NCBI GenBank assembly: GCA_025769875.1
Contig: JAGFNK010000015.1
Span: 124,001 to 188,000, forward strand
Direction of reading: 5' to 3'
Source: Russula earlei
Taxonomy: Eukaryota > Basidiomycota > Agaricomycetes > Russulales > Russulaceae
Length of the DNA: 64,000 nt
Below, piece after piece: positions 1-8,678 of the stretch; the first letter of the stretch is position 1, and every line of letters begins with the position of its first letter. The position numbers were made by a program, and so were the translations under genes. The notes under the pieces were generated by a model. It was given only the letters and a program-made list of their open reading frames with translations, had not been told where the DNA came from and did not search any database.

Positions 1-3000
1 CCATCCGCCACAGTCTCGCTCCCGCGCGTACCTTGACTGAGCGCGCCAAACGAGTACAAAAGAGCTCCAGCAGCGACAAAACCGATGAGAGTGACGAATA
101 CAACCATGTAGAACATTGCCCTCATGACGGTATGTTGTCCAGCGGATACGGAGATCGTGCCCACAACGCGAGCCGAGACTGTCAGATATCTCAGACTGTT
201 CTCGATATTAGGGTTTGTCATACGTACGATGGAGGGCCAAAATTGCGAGTAGAATGAAGAGCGTGGCGATGACGGAGGGGGCAAGAACCGTGACCAAGCC
301 TGTCGGTAAGTCGCTGTCATTCGCCATGGACCGGAAGAATGGAACATAGTGCGCGAAGTCGGGCGACGTTGCAACGGCCAACCCCGCCGTAGCGATCACT
401 GTGTGGATCAGTTGCAGCCAGGTCAGAGAAGGGAAAACGAGAGGTGCTCACGTCCTATAAGAAGTGTTCCAGCGACGATCACCACGAGGATCCAGAACGT
501 AACCTGGCTCATCGTATTGCTCCCACCCTGCTGAAGAACGTCCCATCGCACATCCTCCTTTGCACGCCCCTCGATGAGCTGTATGCCGGGCAGGAATCGC
601 AGGCCCCGCCCGGTAAGCAGCCATCCCTTCACACGCGCTCCATCTGCGATGGCTTGATACCCATCCTCTTGGGCGATCCGGATATCCTCATTGATCGTCT
701 TCAGTCGCGTTCGCCACGTCCGGATTTCGGAATATACCGCGCCGAGCTCGTCGTGGTTGAAGCCGGTCAATGGGCGAACGAAAGGCGGGGCGCGTTGCAC
801 ACGCAGATGTGGGGGCACCTCCTGGCCTCGACCGGACCCCTGATCAGCATCTGGTCCCGCCCGCTCTCGCAATGGGAACGTAGAGCGATGTTCAGATGGC
901 GCAGGACCAAAAATCTTCGGTCGTCGAACGAAACGGAATATGCTGGAAGCGCGAGCCGGCTGAAGTGGTGGTTCTGAAGTAGGTGGTGATACGGGTGGCA
1001 AAGGCATAGGTGAAGGTGCACTTGGCGTGTGAGAATAACGAAAGTCGATTGGTGCTTCACGGCCTACATCAACCCAGTCGGAGTCACCGTTCGAACTCGC
1101 CAGGTGTGTCGGGGCATTTCCAGGAGAATACAGGGTTTCAGGGTCTAAGTCTGTCGTGTCTTCCGTTGCACGAGCGATATAGTTTGGACCATGTAACATC
1201 GGATCAGGAATGGGAGCGTCCGGTTCCATGTCTGATTGCGATTCTGGCTCTTCGTCAAGGATCCCACTAGCAGTCGCACGAAATAGACTTGCAATCGGGA
1301 AGCGGTTGAAAGCCATAGACCCCTGACCACCTTCTTGAAAGCGTGTACCTACAATGCGCTGGTTAACTGAGTCCGAGAAACTGGTGCGAGCTTCATCATC
1401 CGCAAAGCGACCTCCATTAATCCCGCGAATGCCAAGCTTATAGTAGGTAGAAGGAGCGAGGTATGAAGTTGGCGCGAGTGAAGAAGAAGCGTCGGCAGGG
1501 TTACGGCCCCGTCGCCTACGACCGACTGCCTGAAGGCTCGCACTATGAGAATAACAAGGGACAGGAGAAATATTGGTGCCTTACAGAGGATCCAGTGAGC
1601 ACTCTTGGGCGGCTGATGTACGCAATACCTTCGGAATCACGGGTCGGTGGAGGATTGAGATCTGCAATCGAGGGCTCGGGGGTTGTAATTCGGAATGAGG
1701 AAATATACTTCGTCTCTGCAATCTCGAGCTGCTCCAAGATTACGTCACGCTCCTCGATCAGCAGGGCAAGACGTCGCGTGTCACTTGAGCCGATCTTGAA
1801 TCAGTCGCCAGAATGAAAGTTTTGGACGAGGGACATACGTGATTGTAAAGAGGCTCGAGATATCCACTTCCATCCCGAAATCCTCCTGTGAAAACATGTA
1901 AGGACCAGGATTTCTGTGCCGGCCCGACCTTCCGCGACGGGTGGTCCCACTGTTGGCGTGTTCTGCACTGAAGTCCAGCGACGAGCTAAGACCTGTCTTA
2001 AGGATGAAGTCCTTGACACGCTTTTCACCCCACCCAGCTAAGCCAGGCGCCGCCCGAGCGCTGATCCAGCCCATCTCTCTCCCTTGCAGGTAGACGTTGA
2101 TCCACTTGCGTCGAAATGCAGTGAGCTTACCGTGCTCATGAAGGATCTTGACCACTGCGGGGATGAGGCCAACAAGGATGAGCAGACCTGATAGGATGAT
2201 AAGGCGCAAGCGACCGCGCCACTTTAGGTCCTCCCCATCCACCACTTCAAGCACATTGGCATTTCTCGGTGTGACAACGTCGCGGTTGTCAAGAAGCTGG
2301 AGAACACGGAGGACGCTGAAGTCCTGCAACATTGAGTAACCGCCCAAGAAACGTGGCGCCGGTGCCGTCTCAGCCAAGCAAGGGACGGAGATCATATAAA
2401 GCGGAAGGGCGCCGACAAGGCCGAGGATGGACCAACCCAACACAATGAGAAAACATAACCAGAGCGTGCGCTGACTCAACTCCTCATCTGAAGGGAAGCT
2501 ACGCACGTCTGCCGCGGCAGGATCGCTTGGGTCCGCAGGTACGTCGGATATGGATGGTACCATAGGCACGGGAGGGTATAAGAACGCCCAGAAATTCGAG
2601 CCCAGGTGCGCAGGGCGGAGTCTTTGATGAGATGAACACGAGGAGATTCAGATATATGGAGCGTACGCACCTTTCTTGCACAAACCATTCTCGGAGGCCG
2701 TATATTTGACGAAAACGCGGTCGGATAAGCCCAAACAATAACTATAAGGGGCGTAAGACGGTCATAGAAACCTGAGCAAAGTGTACAACGTACCCATAGC
2801 AATAAACCTATCAACCCATGTACCACGATAGTTGCCAACAAACCATCGACAGAAGCATCTAAACCATGGCCTAGACAAACTGTGTTGCCCGCGAGAGAGA
2901 GCAGACTGCTGTCAGCTGTTTGAAAGGAATCTGACGATGTATGAATTGGGTCCAGGGATGATCGGGAATCTAAAGGTGTTGTCATAAACGAGTCCGTGCG

Positions 3001-3279
3001 AGTCAATACTGAAGGGTGTGAAGATGATGATAGTGTGAAGGAAGGGAAAGTAGTGAGTGCAATAGTTGAAATATGTAATGGCCCAGGTGTAGTTGTCGAT
3101 GCTCGTGTATGTGGTGATGATGAGATATCGCAGGAACACGATTCGGAGGCCGTGTTAAGTGCTGCGGTGCCTGAAGGCTTTAGCCCACGGAATGAGGGAC
3201 TAATCCGTGACAGCTGTCGACGGACCGACTCTGAATTGAACTTGAAGCGCCCATCGCCGGGAAAGGTAAAGTCGAACAT
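1..3279 (-). CDS. OSCA/CSC1-like calcium-permeable channel (DUF221/RSN1 family), 5' part
   Basis: Predicted plasma-membrane, hyperosmolality-gated cation channel of the CSC1/TMEM63/OSCA family. The gene runs off the left edge, so the C-terminal pore segments are mostly missing. Inferred exons: 3279-2794, 2741-2671, 2621-1839, 1783-1585, 1529-452, 398-228, 178-1, with introns of 49-55 nt joining in frame. Exon 1 ends in a hydrophobic helix (GLLATIVVHGLIGLLLW), followed across the intron by LLFGLIRPRFRQIYGLREWF, the family's typical first-helix/loop sequence. Two more helices follow (LWLCFLIVLGWSILGLVGAL; LIILSGLLILVGLIPAVV). The cytosolic domain has DTRRLALLIEERDVILEQLE. After it come helices near 540-480 and 390-240 (GLVTVLAPSVIATLFILLAI). 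The roughly 100-residue Ser/Thr-rich stretch before the first helix is long, so translation could instead start at an internal Met (MTTPLDSRSS). Family by motif memory; exon joins by frame. Confidence 0.85.
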
Positions 3280-4266
3280 GGCAAATTTAGTCGAGTTGAA
3301 CCGGTATCGGGTATCCAGGTAGACGTTGTCTTTCGGCGTAGACCACTCCAGCGCACAGTTGCCAAGACGTCCTCGTGGTCAGTCACGAGAAAAAATCCGA
3401 TACAGTATACGAGTAGTTTATGGAGGAGCTTTGCGGGCGGACGACGGCCACGTTCGCGTACACGTGTGCATCCTGCATTTACGTACGTGAGCACCAAAAA
3501 AAACGGTTCACAAACTCCACGGGTCAGACCCCACATACCTGTATTAATTCTGGCGAGCCATGAATCACTCCATGGCTCGGGGTCACAACCCACAGGTGTT
3601 GCTGTTTGCTGTTGCGAGCGAGCCAAGGCAGTGGCTCCGGTCCGCCGAATGACATGGGTTTCGCGACGACTAATTGGACCTCTCCTTCATCGAATCTTTA
3701 AAACCTCTGCCTTCGTACGGAGTGTTTCCAATCCGAGGATATAATTACCAATCGCTGCACGTTTGGTCACTACAACTACAATATATCACCTTCCCTTCTC
3801 CCGTCATACAACGAGCGTGAAGCCGAGTTATTGATGACTAAAACATGAGACTCGACGGCCATGCTCCTGAATGAACGTGAATGGTAGGAGATTGGCTATA
3901 AAACTGTATATAGGCCTTATCAAGTATCCACGGCCATAGGACTCTGAAAGCACCGCATCCCGTTCGATCTGCGCAGTTAACCAGAGTGCCGCCCAGTTAG
4001 TACCACGGTGGGGACCACGCGGGAATCCTGGGTGCCGTGGTTATATTTTTACCCACGCAAAGTACAATGTGTTTTGGCACTTGCAAGTTGCAACACTCTA
4101 GCAATACACATCATTCAATAATCATCTTGACGTTTCTTTGAACATTTGGCTGTCGTTGTTTTGAAGTGGAAAATGTTGAACGGTCGGATGATGTATGTCT
4201 AGACCAGAGTGTCACAGAAAAGCATCTGGAAATGCTGAGTACCTTGATACAGCATCATGGCAGTCC
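3280..4266. other. intergenic DNA upstream of the channel gene
   Basis: Upstream flank of the minus-strand channel gene, up to the target duplication of the first LTR element. ORFs here are short and I could not connect any to a gene. A TATA-like stretch (CTATAAAA, near 3896) faces right, but only the retrotransposon lies beyond it. No RNA gene was seen. Confidence 0.5.
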
Positions 4267-4271
4267 ATGTA
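4267..4271. repeat. Target-site duplication, left copy (ATGTA)
   Basis: Five bases directly before the left LTR, matched by ATGTA at 7193-7197 after the right LTR. They fix both ends of the element. Confidence 0.88.
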
Positions 4272-4421
4272 TATTGGAGTCCAACGTCTTACATAACCTA
4301 CAGTACTTGCTATGTATTCCAAGTAATCGTATATAGGGTGACAGTACTATACGTCTACTCCTTAGTTCAAACTATATCATTGTCTATATCCCAACCGCTG
4401 CTCGCTACCTGAGTTCTTACA
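4272..4421 (+). repeat. Left LTR, 150 bp
   Basis: Begins TATTGGAGTCC and ends TTCTTACA. The same 150 bp recur at 7043-7192. The ends are not canonical TG...CA, but they are fixed by the target duplication and by the abutting primer-binding site. Confidence 0.9.
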
Positions 4422-4435
4422 GGTTATGGGCCCTG
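4422..4435 (+). promoter_or_regulatory. Primer-binding site (initiator tRNA-Met, internal part)
   Basis: GGTTATGGGCCCTG directly abuts the LTR. GGTTATGGGCCC is the reverse complement of the anticodon-arm region of eukaryotic initiator tRNA-Met (GGGCCCATAACC), not of the tRNA 3' end. Drosophila copia is known to prime from a cleaved initiator-tRNA half, so this element probably does too. The same 12-mer abuts the 5' LTR of both other copia elements here. Confidence 0.8.
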
Positions 4436-4690
4436 TGGCTCAGCCACAGACTATCACTGAATCCATTTCCCGAACGACGCCTCTCCCCTGTGTCCAAGAT
4501 TCAGCCTTCGACTCGTCAATTATCATCGTCTTCTCATCAAAGTATCATCACTTGTTGTGCCATTGCCTTTTCACCCCTTTCACCCTCCTCTCCTTCCCAC
4601 TAAACCTCTCTCAATGGCCAACATGACTACCTCCCTAGACAAGCCTCCACCTCGTTATCCATAGCAAGCCACATTCCTGGCTCAGCTGGA

Positions 4691-5278
4691 ATGGATTTGC
4701 ACTATGTCAGTTGTCTCCCATTCGCTTACCCACATGTGCCCTGTGGCTCGCGCACTCGGGCCCCTATACCTCTATCCAACCCTCAACTATACGTATCACT
4801 GGCATTGCCAGCCACCGCCTCTACATCTCCCGTCGCCGCCCCAGTCCTCGTCTCGCGCACCGCCGCACCCGTAGCCTCAGCCTCGCCCACCGACGTCTTA
4901 GCGCCGCCCGCCGCCTCAAGCCCAGCTCAATCGGCCATCGCCACCACGCCCTCAGCCTCGTCCGCTGCCGTTCTGGGTCTAGTCCCAGCCACCGCTCTGC
5001 TTCCTGACCACGCCGCCCTCTCACTTCCGTCGCTAGCCGTTATGCCGCCTCGCACCGCTGAGAAAGAATGCACAAATAACCGGAAAACGAAGAGCACGCC
5101 GCCGCCTCAGAAGAGCAGATGTCACAACGCCATCGTCACAGGAGAGGCCGCCGACGCAAGCACCACGCCGCACAACACCTCCCCTTCCATCGCATCCCCG
5201 CCCACACGTACACCCTCATCCACGCGTGCTGCCACCACCTGCAGTGGCGAAGACCTCGTCGCCGCGGCCGTGAGATGA
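4691..5278 (+). CDS. Ala/Ser/Pro-rich ORF inside the non-autonomous LTR element
   Basis: A 195-codon open frame of low complexity with no recognisable domain. Its last ~50 residues (TGEAADASTTPHNTS, then SPSIASPPTRTPS and TCSGEDLV) recur, diverged, on the minus strand at about 48.5-48.35 kb inside the TIR element. I see no gag zinc knuckle or capsid motif. It may be a by-product of the repeat module rather than an expressed protein. Confidence 0.3.
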   Translation: MDLHYVSCLPFAYPHVPCGSRTRAPIPLSNPQLYVSLALPATASTSPVAAPVLVSRTAAPVASASPTDVLAPPAASSPAQSAIATTPSASSAAVLGLVPATALLPDHAALSLPSLAVMPPRTAEKECTNNRKTKSTPPPQKSRCHNAIVTGEAADASTTPHNTSPSIASPPTRTPSSTRAATTCSGEDLVAAAVR

Positions 5279-5418
5279 TTACCAGAGACCCGTTCACGTC
5301 TTGTTTTTGGACACTGATCACACTCTCTAGCTCAACAACTACGGCAAGCGTTCGCAAGGCGAACCACGCTGTCCATTACCTCTTGTCTCGTCACCCACTC
5401 GCGCGCTATCGTCAACAA
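5110..5418 (+). repeat. Dispersed module shared with the TIR element
   Basis: From about 5110 to the start of the tandem array, this DNA matches the reverse complement of about 48.48-48.25 kb. Examples are GATGATTACCAGAGACCC with its flank, and the stretch around ACTACGGCAAGCGTTYGCAA. Similarity is high but with indels. The two copies lie in elements of different classes, so one picked up the module from the other or both from a third source. Confidence 0.7.
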
Positions 5419-5757
5419 GTCCCCTCTTTGGGCAATCTCTATCGTGAAAGTCCCCTCTTTGGGCAATCTCTATCATGAGAGTCCCCTCTTTGGGCAATCT
5501 CTATCGTGAAAGTCCCCTCTTTGGGCAATCTCTATCGTGAAGTCCCCTCTTTGGGCAATCTTTATCGTGAAAGTCCCCTCTTTGGGCAATCTTTATCGTG
5601 AAAGTCCCCTCTTTGGGCAATCTTTATCGTGAAAGTCCCCTCTTTGGGCAATCTCTATTGTGAAAGTCCCCTCTTTGGGCAATCTCTATCGTGAAAGTCC
5701 CCTCTTTGGGCAATCTTTATCGTGAAAGTCCCTCTTTGGGCAATCTCTATCGTGAAA
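5419..5757 (+). repeat. Tandem array, 11 copies of a 31-bp unit
   Basis: Eleven direct copies of a unit starting GTCCCCTCTTTGGGCAATCT and ending TATCGTGAAA. One copy is 30 bp, the last lacks one C, and a few copies differ by C/T changes (CTCTAT versus CTTTAT). No spacers separate the units. The array lies in the central non-coding part of the LTR element. Its role is unknown; expansion by slippage or unequal exchange is likely. Confidence 0.95.
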
Positions 5758-6485
5758 GTGCATGTCCCTCTCCTGTCTATTGTCGACCCTTCTCTCTGTC
5801 ACACTTGTCTCTGTCACTTTTCTCGTCTCCCTGGCGTCCACGCCAGCTCGTCTACGTCCTCCTTCCGTCGACCCTCACGTTCTGTTCGTCACTGTCACCT
5901 CTTATCTCCGTCAACCCTCACTTGTCAATTGTCCCCGTTAACGTCCTTCTTCCGTCAACCATCGCGTCCTCTCCGTCACTGTCACACATCACTTGTCAAC
6001 TGTCCCTGTCAACGCAATCTCCCTTTTATCAATCGTCAACTCTTTTCCCATTATCATAACCATCCTTCCCCTGTCATTTCTCCCACACAAACCTCCTCGC
6101 CCAGCAGTTATTTTTTTAATTTAATTATGGGCACAAACGTCCCTGTTCCCATTACTCCTTCTTCCACCCCCCTCCCCAATGGCAATCCAGTGAACGTGGA
6201 CATCACCCTCGCGGCATCTGTATCTGGGTCACTCCACTGTTCCTTTTCCTGCGCCTGAGTGCCAACGACACCACACTTCCCACATCCAACATCATCACCA
6301 CACCGTCACCTCGCCATTGGCCCCATCATTCACGCCTTTGGCACATCGCTCCCGCTCCTCACTCTTCCGCTCTATATTCTGCCTCCGTGCCCTTATTGTA
6401 TCGCGAGGTGCCCAGAACACATCATTGCCTCAGTTTACCACACAAACTATCATCTCGAATAAATTGAGAAGTATTAGACCATAGG
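5758..6485 (+). other. Pyrimidine-rich internal region of the LTR element
   Basis: Very C/T-rich, with repeated GTCACT and CGTCAAC words and short overlapping ORFs that share no family motif. No gag or pol homology is visible. It probably serves as structural or leader RNA. Confidence 0.4.
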
Positions 6486-6515
6486 CATTGAGGGGGAGTA
6501 GTGGAGTCCAATGCC
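6486..6515 (+). repeat. Internal copy of the polypurine/LTR-start junction
   Basis: ATTGAGGGGGAGTAGTGGAG followed by TCCAATGCC resembles the true 3' junction at about 7030-7060 (GTTGAGGGGGAGTATTGGAG then TCCAACGTC). It looks like a diverged remnant of a second 3' junction, as left by nested insertion or unequal recombination between related elements. Confidence 0.65.
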
Positions 6516-6889
6516 TCAGAGACCCGCAGGCACGCGTCTTCCGCCACAGCTGCGTCTTTCCCGAACGATCCCTTCCTCATCTTCCCCATCCACAAACATC
6601 TCAACTGCGACCTTCCTTGCGAAAGCCATCTCGCATGCGCCCCACACCGGGTACAGAACTGGCAGTAAGCCTGAGCCTGAACCCGTCGGCGACGACAAAG
6701 ACGGCTTAATTTACCTGACAAAGCATTCTACCTGCGGCGCGTATAGTAACAGTCTCATGTCCCTTGCCACCGCCAGATCATCATGTCACTCCTGTTCAAG
6801 GCATCCCATCTGCTCTCGATTGTGCCTGCTGTATTCGGCGTGCTGTACAATCTGTTCAAAGCATGTTATCTGCACCCCTTATCAACCCT

Positions 6890-7030
6890 GCTCATCTGCA
6901 AACAATCTACTGCAACAACAATGTGACGTTGGAACTTGCCGAGGACCATGTGTGGCACTCGCAAGTCAAACACATTACACTCAGAAACAATGATTTTTCA
7001 GAGGGAGTTTTCGATACGTCGGCCGTAGAC
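6890..7030 (+). pseudogene. copia RNase H C-terminal remnant
   Basis: One frame reads IYCNNNVTLELAEDHVWHSQ followed by VKHITLRNND, corresponding to IFCDNDAASKLAEDQVWHSH in the RNase H end of the 19.6-25.7 kb element. Only this C-terminal slice of pol survives, just upstream of the polypurine tract. It shows that the element derives from a full copia ancestor. Confidence 0.75.
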
Positions 7031-7042
7031 GTTGAGGGGGAG

Positions 7043-7192
7043 TATTGGAGTCCAACGTCTTACATAACCTACAGTACTTGCTATGTATTCCAAGTAATCG
7101 TATATAGGGTGACAGTACTATACGTCTACTCCTTAGTTCAAACTATATCATTGTCTATATCCCAACCGCTGCTCGCTACCTGAGTTCTTACA
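7043..7192 (+). repeat. Right LTR, 150 bp
   Basis: Identical by eye to 4272-4421. Preceded by the polypurine tract GTTGAGGGGGAG and followed by the duplicated target ATGTA. Confidence 0.9.
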
Positions 7193-7197
7193 ATGTA

Positions 7198-7957
7198 GAG
7201 TATGGACAACGAGCCATATCAAGCGCTAGCCGTACCCCATCCCGAGATTGACAACAAATGCAAGTCACGACGCCACCTTTAAATGGAGTGATAAGGTGAT
7301 ATCAACAAGGGCGAAAAACTTGCTGGCAAGCAAGCATTCTTCTTAACCTCGCACTCTTCAATATCTTTGCCGCCATCAGGACATTTCCAGATACACATTG
7401 CTTCCCGAGACGAGATTCATCCCATTCTTCTTCCTCGATGAGCGCTTATCCATTTCCCCAAAAACATATTTTCAACAGTGGTTTCAAACTCGGTGTCGTG
7501 TCGTGAAGTTGTGGTCATCGTAGCCCCCTTTTTCCAAAACAACCTTGCCAGCGAAAGCGCAGAAACGCTTCCGGATTAGTCTGGGTGAGGATTCGTCTCA
7601 CCGCCGCTTCATGATGTGGCTTCAAGAAAGTCAAAACGTACTGCCTGTGCGGTTCTATGAACCTCATCTACGTGCAGCCACCAACCCTCCCAAGTCGCGC
7701 CATCGCCCATGACGCCCGTAACATCTCAGGACATCCCACATTGGCTGAAGGACTGTGGTTTCCACTTGATAATCTAATGGTGAACTAAACATACACAAGC
7801 AACGCCGAGAAGGACGGAGGACCACTAAAGCATATCAGTTACAACCAAGTGATGACAAAAGTGAATCGGAGGAAGGTGCAAGTAATTGTCTATTAAGACG
7901 ATTTCAGGAAAAGGCAAGGTTTCCAAAAGTAAGACAGGACACGTACTGTGGAAGTAG
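7198..7957. other. No gene recognised
   Basis: Lies between the LTR element and the small minus-strand gene. No ORF of useful length or recognisable exon. Part of it is probably the 3' region of the MGC-starting gene. Confidence 0.4.
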
Positions 7958-8206
7958 TTATCGGCTTTTCTCCGTCAAGTAGACTTCGCCAGTGTTTGCA
8001 TCTCTATTCACAGTCATCACTGTATGACCCGTCACCCATGGCGGCGCATCTGCTGGAATGACTGGCGAAGGTGGCCTATGTGACTTTGAGACTTTATATT
8101 TCGTTGGTTTAGGACGCTGTTTGTGTGAAGTCCTTCTCTTCGACGTCAAAGGTCCATGATCATCGAAATTTTCGACGAGTTCTTGCTTGCTCGGTATACA
8201 ACCCAT
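7958..8206 (-). CDS. Small basic protein with MGC lipidation-type N terminus (82 aa)
   Basis: An 82-codon frame starting MGCIPSKQE. Gly2 with Cys3 and a Ser/Lys-rich follow-up fits N-myristoylation plus palmitoylation, which would place the protein at a membrane. The middle is rich in Lys, Arg, Ser and Pro (KRRTSHKQRPKPTKYKVSKS). The C-terminal third has VTGHTVMTVNRDANTGEVYL. The frame extends 24 codons further upstream with its own ATG, but that extension would bury the MGC motif, so the internal Met is preferred. No function is recognised. It is transcribed away from SLY1, and about 470 bp separate the two start codons. Confidence 0.5.
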   Translation of the reverse strand: MGCIPSKQELVENFDDHGPLTSKRRTSHKQRPKPTKYKVSKSHRPPSPVIPADAPPWVTGHTVMTVNRDANTGEVYLTEKSR

Positions 8207-8678
8207 CACAATATACAGCCACCAGCTCTGCGGAACTGAGTAGAGGTATAGGCTGACCATACACGAATAGGTGGCCACTCACGATGAACTAAGGAATGGA
8301 ATGGTAGACTGGGTGGTTGCTGTGAAGACAGATGAAAGATGAAACGAGGGCGTAAGAGGGCGCAGGTCAATCAAGTCAAAGGATAAAAGGCATCGGCGAT
8401 GGCGCTGGTGGTTCCTGAGACTGAGGCATGAGATGATATATCTATCACATCGTTTCCAGACATCGTTTCCAGGACGCCGCTGACAAAGGGAGGCGCCAGC
8501 CGACTGTAATTATATAGTTACGGTTGTTCGCATTTTGACTGCGAGCGCGGATTCGGTGAGCTGAGATGATGAGAGACCAGGGGGTGGCTGTGGCTGTGCT
8601 CAACAGCGACGGCAACCACGTCAACCGACAACGCGTCTTCGTCCACCTGCCTGCCTACCCCACACCGACGCGTCAACC
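8207..8678. promoter_or_regulatory. Probable bidirectional promoter region (MGC gene / SLY1)
   Basis: 472 bp between two divergent start codons. A direct repeat (ACATCGTTTCCAG-like) lies near 8446-8470, and a weak TATA-like TATATAGTTA near 8510. Role inferred from gene orientation only. Confidence 0.4.

Larger units (their letters stand above)
4272..7192 (+). mobile_element. Non-autonomous Ty1/copia-type LTR element, 2.9 kb
   Basis: The element has two direct 150-bp LTRs (4272-4421 and 7043-7192), identical by eye, flanked by the 5-bp target duplication ATGTA (4267-4271 and 7193-7197). A primer-binding site follows the left LTR, and a polypurine tract (GTTGAGGGGGAG) ends just before the right one. 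There is no intact gag or pol. The interior holds an Ala/Ser/Pro-rich reading frame, a 31-bp tandem array, a stray copy of the polypurine/LTR junction and a short RNase H remnant. Identical LTRs plus an intact target duplication imply a recent insertion, mobilised in trans. The LTR start and polypurine tract resemble those of the element at 19.6-25.7 kb, a plausible autonomous relative. It fits a LARD/TRIM-style derivative. Confidence 0.88.

Noticed and set aside
5419..5757. CRISPR-like array
   Set aside because: Units are contiguous 31-bp direct repeats with no spacers, in a eukaryotic LTR element.
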